Below are positions 1 through 11,551 of a stretch of 46,753 bases of DNA, in pieces. Both the position numbers and the translations under genes were made by a program. Below the pieces are notes generated by a model. It searched no databases and had not been told where the DNA came from. It saw only the letters and a program-made list of their open reading frames with translations. The number at the start of each line of letters is the position of its first letter. Position 1 is the first letter of the stretch. This DNA is from Vairimorpha apis BRL 01 (taxonomy: Eukaryota > Microsporidia > Nosematidae): assembly GCA_000447185.1 (NCBI GenBank), contig KE647286.1, forward strand, positions 1 through 46,753, read 5' to 3'.

Positions 1-104
1 GCATTTTAAATTTTTCTTTTTTTATAATTTAAATTAACAAAAAAACTAAGTTGAATCTTATGAATAAAATTTAACAATAAAAAAATATAGAAATTTACTT
101 AAGG

Positions 105-107
105 CCC
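105..107 (+). promoter_or_regulatory. CCC start-proximal motif of CCA1
   Basis: CCC lies 5 nt before the ATG at 113 in otherwise A/T-only sequence. It matches the CCC/GGG-type signal known just upstream of microsporidian start codons and supports this start. Confidence 0.7.
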
Positions 108-112
108 TTTTT

Positions 113-1460
113 ATGAAACTTGTAATAACAAATGAAGAAAAAATGATTTTTGACATGATTCTTTCTTGCAAACCTAAAAATGTTACTGCACGTGTAGCAG
201 GTGGCTGGGTACGCGATAAAATTATGGGAATTTCGTCAAATGATATGGATATAGCACTTGAAAATATATCAGGTTATAATTTTGCTTTATTATTGCAAAG
301 TAATTTCTCAAAATCTATATCAAAAGTAAGTATAATACAAACAAATCCAGAAAAATCTAAACATTTAGAAACCGCTGTTTGCAAAATTAAAGACAAAATG
401 GTAGATTTTGTTAATTTAAGAACTGAGATTTATTCCGATTCACGTATACCTATTATAATTCCAAGCAATCCTTATGAAGATGCTTTTAGACGAGATTTAT
501 CTATTAATTCTTTATTTTATAATATAGAGACAAAAGAAGTAGAAGATTTTACAAAAATAGGTTTATATGACATCAGAAATCATATATTGCGTACACCATT
601 AGATCCTTATTTGACTTTTAAAGATGATCATTGAGAATTTTAAGAGTTTTTAGATTTAGAGCAAAATTGAACTTTAATATTCATGATAGTATAATAAAAG
701 CATTAGAAAACGAAGAATTGAAAGATATGTTGTCTAAAAAAGTTTCAAAAGAGAGGATAAGCATCGAATTGATAAAAATATTAAAGTATAAATTAGGTTA
801 TGAGGGTATTTTTTCAATATTACAAAATAAATATGTTTTCCCTATTTTTGGTTTGAATGCAAATTATGAAGAAATAAAAAAATTTTATAAAAAAATTGTT
901 GATAACTATTTAAAAAATGATATTAATTATATTGATGATTTGAAGTGGGTGTATAATCTTTATATTATTTTAATTTCGACTTCAGGAACTTTAATTGAAG
1001 ATGAAAAAAAAAAGTTATTTTTTAATTGTAGACTTGTTAAAGAAAAATTGTTATTTCCTAATAAGATGACTAATTTGGTCAAAAGTATAGAAACTGGTAT
1101 TTATAAAATGCATTATTTAGATTTATTAATTTTAACGGAATATAATGCAAATTTTATAATTTATACATTAGGTGAACATTGGCATATTATTTTAGATTTA
1201 ATTTTTATTAAACTTTCAAATAAGAATATTGAAAGTTTTCTTAAGTTTGTAACTAAAAATAATATTAGTTATCAAAATATAAAACCTGATTTAGATGTAA
1301 GCAATATATCTGAAATTTTAAATATTGAAAAAAATTATATTAAATTTTTTTACAAAGAATCTATTATTTTTAAAGATCATATCCTGATAAAGACGTTTTA
1401 ATGTATTTACAAAATAATAAAAAAGAAATAATTAAAAAACATCAAATTATGGAAATTTAG
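113..1460 (+). CDS. CCA1: CCA-adding tRNA nucleotidyltransferase (frame broken twice)
   Basis: Adds or repairs the 3' CCA end of tRNAs. The first frame (113-634, 173 residues) shows the class II nucleotidyltransferase head: GGWVRD at residues 30-35, the metal-binding pair in DMD at 44-46, RRDLSIN near 126, and the KDD segment that normally runs into LRILRVFRF. The frame hits TGA at 632 exactly there, and the protein continues one frame back from 631 (RILRVFRFRAKLNF, tRNA-binding body) to 1398. A second shift near 1371-1376 restores a plausible C-terminus (YPDKDVLMYLQNNKKEI) ending at 1460. Each shift is repaired by one missing base. Combined length of about 448 residues is normal for the family. 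A 10-A run at 1004-1013 is read through in frame. It is either a real gene with sequence errors or a decayed copy; I favour the former because the function is essential. Confidence 0.88.
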
Positions 1461-1630
1461 AAAATAATTAAACAATAAATATTTTGGTATAAATTTGTAA
1501 AAAATAAATACAATTGATTTTATTTTAATTAAAAGTTTTAAGATTATCACATAAAATATTAAAAATTATTACTAATTTAATTTATTTAACTATTATATCA
1601 TATTTAAACTTTTTCTAAACAAAATTTTTA

Positions 1631-1633
1631 CCC
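1631..1633 (+). promoter_or_regulatory. CCC start-proximal motif of the small unknown gene
   Basis: CCC ends 1 nt before the ATG at 1635. It is the main reason to accept this small reading frame as a gene. Confidence 0.65.
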
Positions 1634-1634
1634 T

Positions 1635-1960
1635 ATGAACAAAAATTCACTTCATATTTTTCCTTTCTTTAGTAAATATAAAGGAGTTATAAAAATTGAA
1701 CATTGTGATCTTACGGATAATGAAATTGAAATTAGAGGATTGCCTCTAATAAAAATTAAGTTAGATAAAGAAGAAACATTGTATTTAAATAACAGAAAAA
1801 TAGAAGAAGATATTTTTTATTGGAAAATAAATATTAATAAAATTGAAAATTCTGGCAACGAAAACAAAAATTTTTTTGATCACAAATTAAAAACAAAAAA
1901 ATAAATGATTTGTTTGAAAAAGGTTTGTATTTAACTAAAAAAGGAATTGGTTTTAATTAA
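1635..1960 (+). CDS. small protein of unknown function
   Basis: I do not recognise this gene. The frame from 1635 gives 89 residues ending at 1904 with a Lys-rich tail that looks like a frame slip. The stop directly follows a 7-A run at 1895-1901, and with one more A the frame continues as INDLFEKGLYLTKKGIGFN to 1960, giving about 108 residues. The body alternates charged and beta-type hydrophobic residues (IEHCDLTDNEIEIRGLPLIK) with no signal peptide, membrane segment or cysteine motif. It could be a small subunit of a larger complex, but nothing in the sequence decides which. The CCC motif before the ATG and its position between two conserved genes support it as real. Confidence 0.55.
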
Positions 1961-2262
1961 AAATATTTATTTATAACAAAATCAACTATTTTTAAGAATA
2001 ATTTTTTAGGTCTTTTTAATAATAAAAAATATATAAGCATGATTAAGTTTTTTACTACATACTTTTTATCATTTGTTTGATATCTCTTAAAATAAATTAA
2101 AATCAAAAACAATTAATATTTTATATTAAATTCAAAATAGTGATTTTTTAATTAAAAAATTTTACTTTTTTATTTAAATATAAAATAAAGCTTAATTACG
2201 CTTATTAATAAACTAATCTTACGTCAATAATTAATCTTTACAATAAATCTTCCTATTTTTAA

Positions 2263-2265
2263 CCC
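2263..2265 (+). promoter_or_regulatory. CCC start-proximal motif of the HDAC gene
   Basis: CCC 2 nt before the ATG at 2268, preceded by about 300 bp of A/T-rich spacer. Confidence 0.7.
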
Positions 2266-2267
2266 TT

Positions 2268-3518
2268 ATGTCGAATAACGTTGTTTATTTTTATGATCAA
2301 GAGATTGGGACTTTTCATTATGCAGCAGGTCATCCGATGAAACCTTTAAGAGTTAGAATGACACATTCTCTTGTGGTTAATTATGAGTTATATAAAAAAA
2401 TGGACATTTTAAAGCCGTATATGGCATCTTATAAAAATTTAACCAATTTTCATTCTGTAGATTATATAAATTTTTTGTCAAGTGTAACTGCTGATAACAT
2501 GGCAGAGATTACCAATGATTTAAATAAATTTAATGTAAAAGAAGATTGTCCAGTATTTTCAGGACTTTATGATTTTTGTAGATTAACTGCTGGTGGTACA
2601 ATGTATGCAGCGCAAAAAATAAATTCTGGTAGATATGATATTGCAATTAATTGGGCGGGAGGACTTCATCACGCTAAAAGGAGTGAAGCATCTGGTTTTT
2701 GTTACATCAATGATATTGTTTTAGGAATTCTAGAGCTTTTAAAATATAATCAACGTGTTTTGTATATAGATATAGATGTTCATCATGGAGGTGGTGTAGA
2801 AGAAGCTTTTTACACTACTGATCGAGTGATGACTGTTTCTTTTCACAAATATGGAGATTACTTTCCCGGTACTGGTATGTTAGATGATGTGGGATTGGGA
2901 AAAGGAAAAAATTATGCTGTAAATGTGCCTCTGAAAAATGGAATTGATGATGAAACGTACATTAATTTATTTAAAACAATAATTGACAAAGTATTAGAGA
3001 AATACAGACCTAATGCGATTGTTCTACAGTGTGGAGCAGATTCTTTATCTGGAGATAAGTTAGGATGTTTTAATTTATCGCATATTGGTCATTCTGAATG
3101 TGTAAAACATATTAAAAGTTTTAACATACCTCTTATTTTATTGGGAGGTGGTGGATATACTATTGGGAATGTTAGTAAAGCATGGGCTTATGATACAGCA
3201 ACAATTTTAGAAGAAGAAATTTCTAATGATTTACCATTTAATGAATTTTATGAATATTTTGGGCCTACATATAAAATTGATATACCTACTAATAATATGA
3301 CTAACAAAAATTCTAAGGAATATATTGACACACTTATTGAACAAATACATGAAAATTTAAGAAATGTATCTCATTGTCCATCTGTAGAACTTATAACACC
3401 ACCTGCTCCTTTTGTTGAAGATGAAAGTGATGAAGAAGAATTACTTGAACGAATGAAAGAAAATAATAAAGAATCTAGTGATTATAAAGATTTTATTGAA
3501 GATTCAAATGATAGGTAA
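2268..3518 (+). CDS. RPD3: class I histone deacetylase (Rpd3/HDAC1 type)
   Basis: Zinc-dependent lysine deacetylase acting on histone tails in nuclear corepressor complexes. The 416-residue frame is intact and aligns with class I HDACs from residue 5 to about 380. Visible active-site parts are the catalytic His pair H134-H135 ([16 protein letters not shown]), the zinc ligands D170, H172 and D258 (the last in [10 protein letters not shown]), and the transition-state Tyr Y297 in [10 protein letters not shown]. One normally fixed residue differs. The HHGDGVEEAF motif reads [10 protein letters not shown], so G175 (codon 2790-2792) replaces the Asp that pairs with the second catalytic His in this family. 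The tail (from about 384) is acidic, with [10 protein letters not shown]. The length is close to the usual core, without the long C-terminal extension of animal enzymes. Activity may be altered; see findings. Confidence 0.97.
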   Translation: MSNNVVYFYDQEIGTFHYAAGHPMKPLRVRMTHSLVVNYELYKKMDILKPYMASYKNLTNFHSVDYINFLSSVTADNMAEITNDLNKFNVKEDCPVFSGLYDFCRLTAGGTMYAAQKINSGRYDIAINWAGGLHHAKRSEASGFCYINDIVLGILELLKYNQRVLYIDIDVHHGGGVEEAFYTTDRVMTVSFHKYGDYFPGTGMLDDVGLGKGKNYAVNVPLKNGIDDETYINLFKTIIDKVLEKYRPNAIVLQCGADSLSGDKLGCFNLSHIGHSECVKHIKSFNIPLILLGGGGYTIGNVSKAWAYDTATILEEEISNDLPFNEFYEYFGPTYKIDIPTNNMTNKNSKEYIDTLIEQIHENLRNVSHCPSVELITPPAPFVEDESDEEELLERMKENNKESSDYKDFIEDSNDR

Positions 3519-3728
3519 TAAATTGTTTTTTTTATTTGAAAAAATAAATCTGTATTTATTTTAATCATCTTTATTTTAAATATTAAATTTTTTAAACAAA
3601 TAAAATATATTTATAAATTTTAGATATTAGATATAAATTTATTATTATTTAATAATTTATTTTCATTTATATTAGATAATGAAAAATAAAAAAAACTATT
3701 TTATTATCTAAAATAATAAATTACGATT

Positions 3729-4794
3729 CTAGTTATAAATAAATTTTAAAATACCTGCAACTCCTCCAAATTCTTTTAATCTTTCTCCCAAAAATGATTA
3801 ACAGGAACAACATATGTTTTTACACGGTAATTTTCAAGATCTTTACAAAAAAGTTCCATTTTTTTCTTTTTTCTATTTCATTTGGTTTATAAATTTCATC
3901 AATAAAAAATATTTTCTCTAAAGCACCAAATTCAAGACTTTCTCTTATTTTATTTTTACCAATTAATAAATCAAGATTGCCTTTATCAAATTCCAAAAAA
4001 AATAACTTAATTCTTTAAGATCATTTATATATTTGAGATTATTAAATCTTCTAGATATGTTTTTATCAGTAAGAATAAAATTTATAATTTGTTTATTTGT
4101 TGCATTTTTAAAATCGTTAGAAGTTTCACTTTTAAAAAGAAATCTTTTAAATTTATTTTTTGATTTTTACTCATTTTTTTATATAATCTATTTTTATCTC
4201 TATTAAATTGTAAAAATCTGTACAAACGTTTGTATTGGAACATATAACAATTAATTCTACTTTATTTACATAATTTATTATTAGATTTAACAGGTTATCA
4301 AATTTTTTTGACTTTATTTCTATTTTGTTTATAATTTTTATATTGTTTTTTCCTACTAAACATATTACACAACATTTTTCATAAAAAATATAAAATAGTA
4401 CATCTTGTGATCCATTAGTGCAATTTTTTATGAGTTGAATGTCATAAAAATTCCAACTATCTTTATAAATGTTAAATTTTTTATCTAATTCTACATCTAA
4501 TGTATGATAACTTCCAATTTTTACATATTCATTTTCTTCACAAACACGACCCTTAGCATATAAAATACCATTCTCTAAATCAACGTTAAAAGACTCAACT
4601 TTTATTTTTAAATATAATCCAATTTTTTGCTGATTTTTACCATCAATTGTCAATTTTCTATGTGTAAAGCATTTAATTTTATCTTCTGGTTTTATTATTT
4701 TGCTTATTTCATATATATCATCTGAACTTTCTGGAATTAAATCTAATGAACCAAAATGTTTTTTTTTGTCAATGTTATCACATAAAATTTTCAT
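3729..4794 (-). CDS. DOM34: Dom34/Pelota ribosome-rescue factor (several frame breaks)
   Basis: Works with Hbs1 to split stalled ribosomes in no-go and non-stop mRNA decay. The first 207 residues from the ATG at 4794 are the Pelota N-terminal Sm-like domain (KKHFGSLDLIPESSDDIYEI, CFTHRKLTIDG, then ENEYVKIGSYHTLDVEL) and the start of the central domain. The frame stops at 4171, but the protein continues in other frames. It shows an RFLFKSETSNDF segment, then IRESLEFGALEKIFFIDE (the FGAVE/LLISDEL core of the third domain), then GERLKEFGGVAGILKF with a stop at 3729. Five breaks are needed, at runs 4174-4180, about 4145-4148, 3995-4002, 3859-3865 and 3790-3794, each repaired by one missing base. 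The total of about 355 residues is close to the usual 380. Such a fragmented copy would be missed by simple gene calling. Confidence 0.88.
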
Positions 4795-4796
4795 AA

Positions 4797-4799
4797 GGG
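4797..4799 (-). promoter_or_regulatory. CCC start-proximal motif of DOM34
   Basis: GGG on the plus strand (CCC in the gene's sense), 2 nt before the ATG at 4794. Confidence 0.7.
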
Positions 4800-5010
4800 C
4801 AACTAATTTAATTGCACTGAAATAAAAATTTCTGCATCGATATTTTAAATTTAACTTACAAATAATTTTTTTTAATTTAAAAACTATTTTAAATATTTAC
4901 AAGAAAATTATTTATTTTTTATAAATTACATAATTTTTTTATTGTGTTTATGTATGTTTTATTTTTTTAAAAATTAAACTGTATTAAACACCGCGAGATA
5001 AATCATTATA

Positions 5011-5780
5011 TTAAATTTTATCTTTAATATTTTGAGAAAAAACATTTGGTAATTCATTAATAATGTCTCTTGTTATTGTTGAAATTCCTTTACAATTAAA
5101 TGCAACATTACCAGTAGTTCTTAGTATTGATGAAGATAAACATAAAGTATCAAAAATTTTTTCCTCTGTTTTTATACCATTTATTTTGATAAGTAAAGCA
5201 GCCAAAATACCTGTTAGAATATCACCTTGTCCACTAATTCGTTTTTTACATGACGTGTTATTTATGTTTTTTTAAACTTATTTGAATATATCTCATCTAT
5301 TTTTCCTTTTTTCAACAAATATTGTCCTGTATTTAAGTTTGATATGTATGTCGCTTCTTTAAAATTTGGTGTAAATATAATATTTTGATATGATGAAATT
5401 TCAAGATCTTCATAACATCTTATTCCATCTCCGTCTAATATAATTGGAATTAGAAGATCATTCAAAAATTTTAAAATATTTTTAATTATTTTTAAAGTTT
5501 TTTGATGTAATTTACCTAAACCTGGACCCAAAATACAAACATTTATACGTTTTAATATCCATTCTTGATATTCTATAGGACTGATAATTGCTTCTGGCAG
5601 AAGAATTTTTAAAGGAATTATTGCCTCATCAGCTGTAAATACATAAATCATATCAACACCACAAATAAATGCTGCATTTGCAGAAAAAAAAGCAGCTCCT
5701 GTATATAGTTTTGATCCTCCAATTATTAAGACTGTACCATTTTCCCCTTTTTGTGAATTATCAAAATTATATTTTTTCAT
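5011..5780 (-). CDS. NAXD: ATP/ADP-dependent NAD(P)HX dehydratase (one frame break)
   Basis: Ribokinase-fold repair enzyme that turns damaged hydrated NAD(P)H back into the normal cofactor. The N-terminal frame (5780-5262, 172 residues) has the family signature GGSKLYTGAAFFSANAA near residue 22, a PEAIISP loop, ILGPGLG and LDGDGI. The C-terminal part lies in another frame from about 5255 down to 5011 and begins with RISGQGDILTGILAAL, the GGQGD catalytic and phosphate-binding motif of eukaryotic NAXD. The break sits on the T7 run 5267-5273 (plus strand), and one added base joins the two frames. The total of about 256 residues is shorter than the usual 300-390. No partner epimerase gene is visible in the window. 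Confidence 0.88.
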
Positions 5781-5781
5781 A

Positions 5782-5784
5782 GGG
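5782..5784 (-). promoter_or_regulatory. CCC start-proximal motif of NAXD
   Basis: CCC in the sense strand, 1 nt before the ATG at 5780. Confidence 0.7.
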
Positions 5785-5853
5785 TAATTAATTTGAATTA
5801 ATTATACTTTTAATTGAATAAACAAATAAAATTTAAATAATAAAAAAATTTAA

Positions 5854-6144
5854 TCAAACAACATCTTTTCTTATATACAAGGAGTTACAAAATGGATAAA
5901 CTTGATCAATGTCAAAATTCGAACTAATGTCATTTCTAACTGCTTCACTTCCTCCCCAACGTTCTTTAGCTCGCCTATTTTGAAACCAATTACGAATTTT
6001 GCACTTTGATACATTCAATTTCATTGCTAATTCAGTCCTTTGTAATGTTGTAGGTTTAGGATTAATGATAAAATACTTTTTGAGAAAGTTTTTATCTTCA
6101 TGAGTAAGTCTTTCTTGGTGATCTGCATTTTGAAGCATGGTCAT
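5854..6144 (-). CDS. homeodomain transcription factor
   Basis: A 96-residue protein that is little more than one homeodomain, at about residues 6-65. Helix 3 reads KIRNWFQNRRAKERW, with W53, F54, N56 and R58 in the positions equivalent to homeodomain W48, F49, N51 and R53, so base-specific DNA binding should be retained. Helix 1 contains LTHEDKNFLKKYF, and no three-residue TALE insertion is visible. The last 30 residues show no further domain. The reading frame is intact. Unlike most genes here it has no CCC directly before the ATG; two candidate ATGs lie 6 nt apart (6144 and 6138). It borders a 2.5-kb spacer on its 5' side. Target genes cannot be inferred. Confidence 0.93.
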   Translation of the reverse strand: MTMLQNADHQERLTHEDKNFLKKYFIINPKPTTLQRTELAMKLNVSKCKIRNWFQNRRAKERWGGSEAVRNDISSNFDIDQVYPFCNSLYIRKDVV

Positions 6145-8659
6145 CGTATTTGAGGTTCATTTATAATTTTAATTTATAAATTTTTATAAAATTAATTAAT
6201 TAAAAGTAAATTTTTAGATAACTTTACTATCAACTATTTGGTTTAAAAAAATTAATTTTGTTTATTGTTTAAATTTTTATACAATGTAAACTTTTAATAT
6301 TTGCAATAAATTTAAAAATATAATAAAATTTTTGTTTGTAAATCAAATGTCAAATTAATCAATCAAAAAATCCATCAAAAAATCTAAAATAAACTTAATC
6401 TATTAGATAATTTTGATATTACTAATTCTTATATAAATCATAAGTTAATACCAAAAGAATATTTTTTTAGTATTAATTTTAATTAAAATTTTATAAATAA
6501 AAATTCTCATAATATAATTTACTTTTAATTTTATATAATTTTTAATTTTAATATTTACCTAAAAAATTATTTAGTAAAATCATATCAAATCTATAATTTA
6601 TAATATTATATCAAAAATCTCAAAAGATTATAAATTCTTTAATTTATTAAAATAAATATTCAATCTTGTGTATATTAATAAATTTAGTTTTAAGTAAATC
6701 CTAAATATAATTATATTATTATTTTAATTTTAGACTTATAAATATTTTGACTTTTAACATGTATATAATAAAAAATTTTAATAAAAAATTTTAGAGATAT
6801 TTACATTTCAATTAAAATATAATTTTTTAATATTTTTTAACAATTATAATATTTTTTAGTACTATAAAATGTTTTATAAATGTAATTATTAAAGCATAAA
6901 AAAATTAATTAAATTTTATATATTAAATTTTTAAAAATAAAATTTTTATTTAAGTAGTTTTATATTTAAATTCAACAAATAAAATGTTGTATTATATTTT
7001 GTTATAATAAATTCTATTTTTGGATTATTGTTAAAAAAGATATTTTTATTTATTTAATATTTTTGTATTATATTTGATTTAAATTCTTAGTATTTTTTGA
7101 AATATATTTTTTTAATATGTAAAATTTATAACATTTTTTTTAAAGTATATTAAAAGTTTAATTTAAGTTTTTACAATATCATGAAATAAATTGCAAACTT
7201 AAACAAATTAATTTTATATTTAATTATAAAAACATACAATAATTTTTTTTAAATATTTAATCATAAACTAAAAAATATATAATATGTTATTATTTTAAAC
7301 AATTATAGAAATATATTATTGTATTGAATTGACTTATAGTAACAAATATTAATATATATAAAAAGGAAAAATATTCTACAAATAAATATTAATAAAAAAT
7401 ATAAATTTTACATAATTTATAAATTATATATATAAAAAAAACATCTTACTAAAATTTTATAACTTAAAGATTTTATTTTTTTAATTAAATATTTTTAGAA
7501 TTGTTAAGAAAAATTTAAAATGTCTTTGTTTGTTTAATTAATATAAAATAATTTTTAAAATTTGCATTTTATTTACTTATTTTATTGATAATAAAATATT
7601 TTGTATTAATACTTACATAATTAAAAAATTACAGTTTATTTTGCTAATTGAAATATTTTACATTTAAATAGTTATATATAACAATATTGCGTAGTTGATA
7701 AGAAAAAATCATCAAAATTATATTAATCAAGGTTTTTGCTATTTTAATGAAATATAATTTTTAATAAAATTTCTTACACAATATTCATATTTTTTTAATT
7801 ATAAAACTATTACATTTAAAATATTTCTTCATGTTATTTGCTCTAATAATGATTCATTATATGAAAAAATGATACAAAATAAAATTTAAATAATATATCA
7901 ATTTAGTACATACTTTAAAAATTAATTAAAAACACAATTAAATTTTTGTATGTTTAATTAATATTAGTTTGGATTTTAGATTTTAAACAATATTTTAAAA
8001 AAGAGTTATGTGTAAAATGTTCAATTTTAAAATTTTTTATTTAATAACTTTTAATTTGATTTTTTAAGAGATTGTTAAATAATGTCAAACATTTTACATT
8101 TTAATTAAAATAGAAATTATTTACTATTAAAAATTAAGATTACACTTTTAAAAAAATATTTAATGTATATGTTAAAAACAAAAATTTTATTATTTTACAA
8201 AATAAAAATCTTTACAATAATTAATTATCAAAATATTTTAATAACTACAAAATCATGTTTTTAAAATGTTAGAAAATTTTACATTGTCTTTTTATTTTTT
8301 AATTTTAATGTTTAATTTTTATATATAATTTATAAACTATTTTATAAAATTTGTTGTTTTTAAACTATACAAAACAGATAAGTATCAATAAAAACAAAAT
8401 TTTATTGATGAAATAATAAATTAATTAATATTTTGATGTAAACATTATTATATATAATAGATATTAATAATTCTATATATTTAATTTTAAATTAATATAG
8501 AATTTTATAAATATCTCTTTATTTTTTTTTAATATCTTATAATTAAATTTTAATCATTTTTAATATTATGCTATTTTTAGTTTAAAAAAATTAACAAAAT
8601 TTATAAAAAATATGAATATATGTTATTTAATAAAATTAATATTGCATTATAAAAACACT
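6145..8659. other. 2.5-kb AT-rich spacer, no gene found
   Basis: Almost pure A/T with stop codons in all frames at short intervals. I see no tRNA or rRNA signature, no CCC-plus-ATG start, no conserved protein fragment and no clear direct or inverted repeat. It presumably includes the upstream control region of the homeodomain gene and the 3' flank of MYG1. Confidence 0.6.
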
Positions 8660-9537
8660 TTATTCAGAAAAATAAGATTCTCTGCACATTTTAATAGCAC
8701 CTTCTTTAGTTTTGTTAGAACCAATAAAGCCTGTACTATGAACAAATACACCACCATCACATAAAATTTCAAGCTCTTTATCTTTTTTACCTCTCCATTT
8801 TTTATTAAGAGGTTTTTTAAGATCAAAATTATTAGAAGATATATTTATAGCTCTTATTTTATATTCAGATTCATAAGGATACACCATATATAATATATTT
8901 TTACCATAAATTGCTTCAATTTCCAAAATCAAGTTTATATCATAATATTCATTTGAAATTAAAATATAATCATCTAATTCTCGAATTAAATTTTTTAATT
9001 CTCTATATTTTTTATACCAAAAATTAATAACATTTTCAATATATTTAAAAAATCAGTTTCTACAATAAATAGTGCTTTATCAAAACCATTTACATCTTCA
9101 TTATACAACGATATTACATCAGAAATTGTTCTTGGTTTGACATTTCCAAAAACATTAATACCATTATCAATTGCATCTGCACATAAAAAAAATTCTTCAT
9201 ATACTTTATTAACTAATTTATCGTAAAGAGAATCATTTATCAATATGTTATATATTTCAAATAATTTTTCATGAAAATGTTTAAATATTAAACCACAACT
9301 ACTCATTTTAATGTTATATTTATCAGAGAAAGTATCAGAAAATGTATATTGATGATGATCATACCTATGTTTAAGATGATCATATACACCACCTACATCA
9401 TATACAATATCACCACTATTTATGATTGTTTGATCTCTTGTTCTTATTATTGAAGCATCTGGATAAATTTTTTTTAGTATTGCAGTTGCAAGAAGTTCGT
9501 CATAGTGAAATCTTCCATTATGAGTTATTAATTTCAT
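8660..9537 (-). CDS. MYG1: MYG1-family exonuclease/phosphoesterase (one frame break)
   Basis: DHH-like metal-dependent phosphoesterase family; animal and yeast members are 3'-5' RNA exonucleases of nucleus and mitochondria. The N-terminal part (9537-8995) carries THNGRFHYDELLA at residues 5-17, IVYDVGG ending at 50 and the RYDHHQ motif at 58-63, all metal-site segments of the family. The C-terminal part (8932-8660) has KKWRGKKDKELE and FVHSTGFIGSNKTKEGAIKMC, the highly conserved MYG1 tail. The two are joined by adding one base at the T4 run 9033-9036 (plus strand), which restores NVINFWYKKYRELKNLIREL. The total of about 292 residues matches a compact MYG1. The Cys usually found in TFHCDE is Tyr here. 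Confidence 0.92.
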
Positions 9538-11551
9538 AAGGGTTCATTTTAAATTTTAAATCAACATAATCAAAATTTCTTATTATGTTTATATATTATA
9601 TTTTTTTTTAGACTTATAATACAAATTTTTTATAAGATTTATATAAGAATAAATATTACATTTGTTTGTTATTGAATAAAATAAAGTAAAACTCAATAAT
9701 TCAATTATATATTTGTCTACAATTAAAACTAAAATTTAATTTTAATAATAAGCTTAAATATTTATTTATAAATTAAACATATATTTATAAATTAAATTTC
9801 TTATTCTAATTTATATTTAAATTTAAAAATAATTTATACATATTTGTTTAAATATTATTTTTTTTAGAAATAAAAAGATTTAAAAATAATTGTAATTAAT
9901 TCAAACACATTATTCAATTTGATTTATATAATCTAATATTTTTAATATATCGATAGATTTATTTTTTATATTTATTTTTATAACTTTTAATTGCAAATAA
10001 AAGTTAATATTTATGATTAGATATTGAGAGTTATCTATGAAGAGTAATCATTTATATAAAATAACATAAATAAATATTAAATACATTATAAAAACTTACT
10101 AACTACGTCTATTGTTTACAACAATATAAGTTCCATTTCTCTTTAATACTTTGCTAAAATATTATTTAAAATATAGGTTTTATGTTATTTTTAAATAAAT
10201 TAAAATTAAATGTGTTTTAAATTTATTTGAATATTTTGTTTATTTTTTAGAATTTATCTAAAAATTATAAAATTAAAAAGTTTTTATTTTTAACTCTATC
10301 ATTCAAGAAATTAAATATTATTTTATAAATGTAATTAAAACTTTAAGTTAATAAAATTTTTTTAAAATGATTCACATATATAATAATTAATTTATTAAAT
10401 TATGTTATTATATAAGCGTTTAATCAAATAAGAAGGTATTCAAATATAAAATTTGAATAATTTTACATATTTATAATATTCGAATTATATATAAAAATAT
10501 TTTATGTTAAATCAATAATAAAATGAGTTATTAAAAAAAAATTATTTGAATTAAATATTATGTTTTTTTAGTTTTTTTATTATATATAATTTTGTATAAT
10601 AATTGATAGTTTTGTAAAATATTTAAAAATATAATATCTATTTTTTTATAGCATTATTTGATTTAAATACTATTTATTCATGAAAATTTATTGTTGTTTA
10701 TTGTACTTTTACATTAAAATTAAAAATTATTAAAATGTGTATAATAATCAATAAACATAATATTATATCATATGTAAATTTATATAAATGTAGAACAAAA
10801 TATATTATTTATTAGGAAATTTATATAATATACACTAATTAATTATTTGAATAGTACTTTATGCATATAATAGTTATTATAATTTGTTTTTAAAAAAAAT
10901 ATATGACAATTATAAAAAACAGAATATTGTTTATAAACGTCAAAAAATATATTTATATACTAAAATATAATAACTGTTATTTTAATAAAACTAAATTTTA
11001 CACGGGTTGTAGAAATTTTAAATTTTAGAACAAGATTGAAACATTTAATCTTACATTAAAGTATTTTAAAATTATTTATTATGATTTTAAATTTTTTATT
11101 TTGTGCATAAGAAAACAAAAATTAATATTTTCTTTTTTGGTGTATTATTTAAATACACATTAAATAATTAATTTATTTTGTTGCCAATAAAATATATATT
11201 TTATAAAACGTTTAATTTTTTTAAAATTTAAATAAATAACTTTTAAATAAAAAAAATTAAATTAATTGATGATTACATCGTGTTCATTTGTTTTATTTCC
11301 ATTTATTATAACAAGTTTTTATTCTACAAAGAGTAATCTTTTTATACATAAACGATATAATTAAAACATACTTTTTAAACAAAATTTAAAATATTTTAAT
11401 TTTAATTTTAAGTAATGTACAATAAAAATTTGGTCTTTAAATTTTTTTCTATAAAAATACCACAAACGAATTAAAAATCTTTTTTTTTGATACGTTTGAA
11501 CTTACCAATTAAATGAAACATATTTTATAAGAAAAAATTAAAATATCAAAT
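9538..11551. other. 2.0-kb AT-rich spacer, no gene found
   Basis: Mostly A/T with frequent stops in every frame. Short stretches near 10,030-10,150 and 11,270-11,350 are slightly richer in G and C and share a loose AAGAGTAATC-type core, but neither encodes a recognisable protein or RNA. Confidence 0.5.
9540..9542 (-). promoter_or_regulatory. CCC start-proximal motif of MYG1
   Basis: CCC in the sense strand, 2 nt before the ATG at 9537. Confidence 0.7.

Noticed and set aside
10030..11350. Loose AAGAGTAAT-type repeats near 10,035 and 11,330, with a weaker inverse copy near 23,200
   Set aside because: Similarity covers only 10-15 bases in A/T-rich context and cannot be separated from chance by eye.
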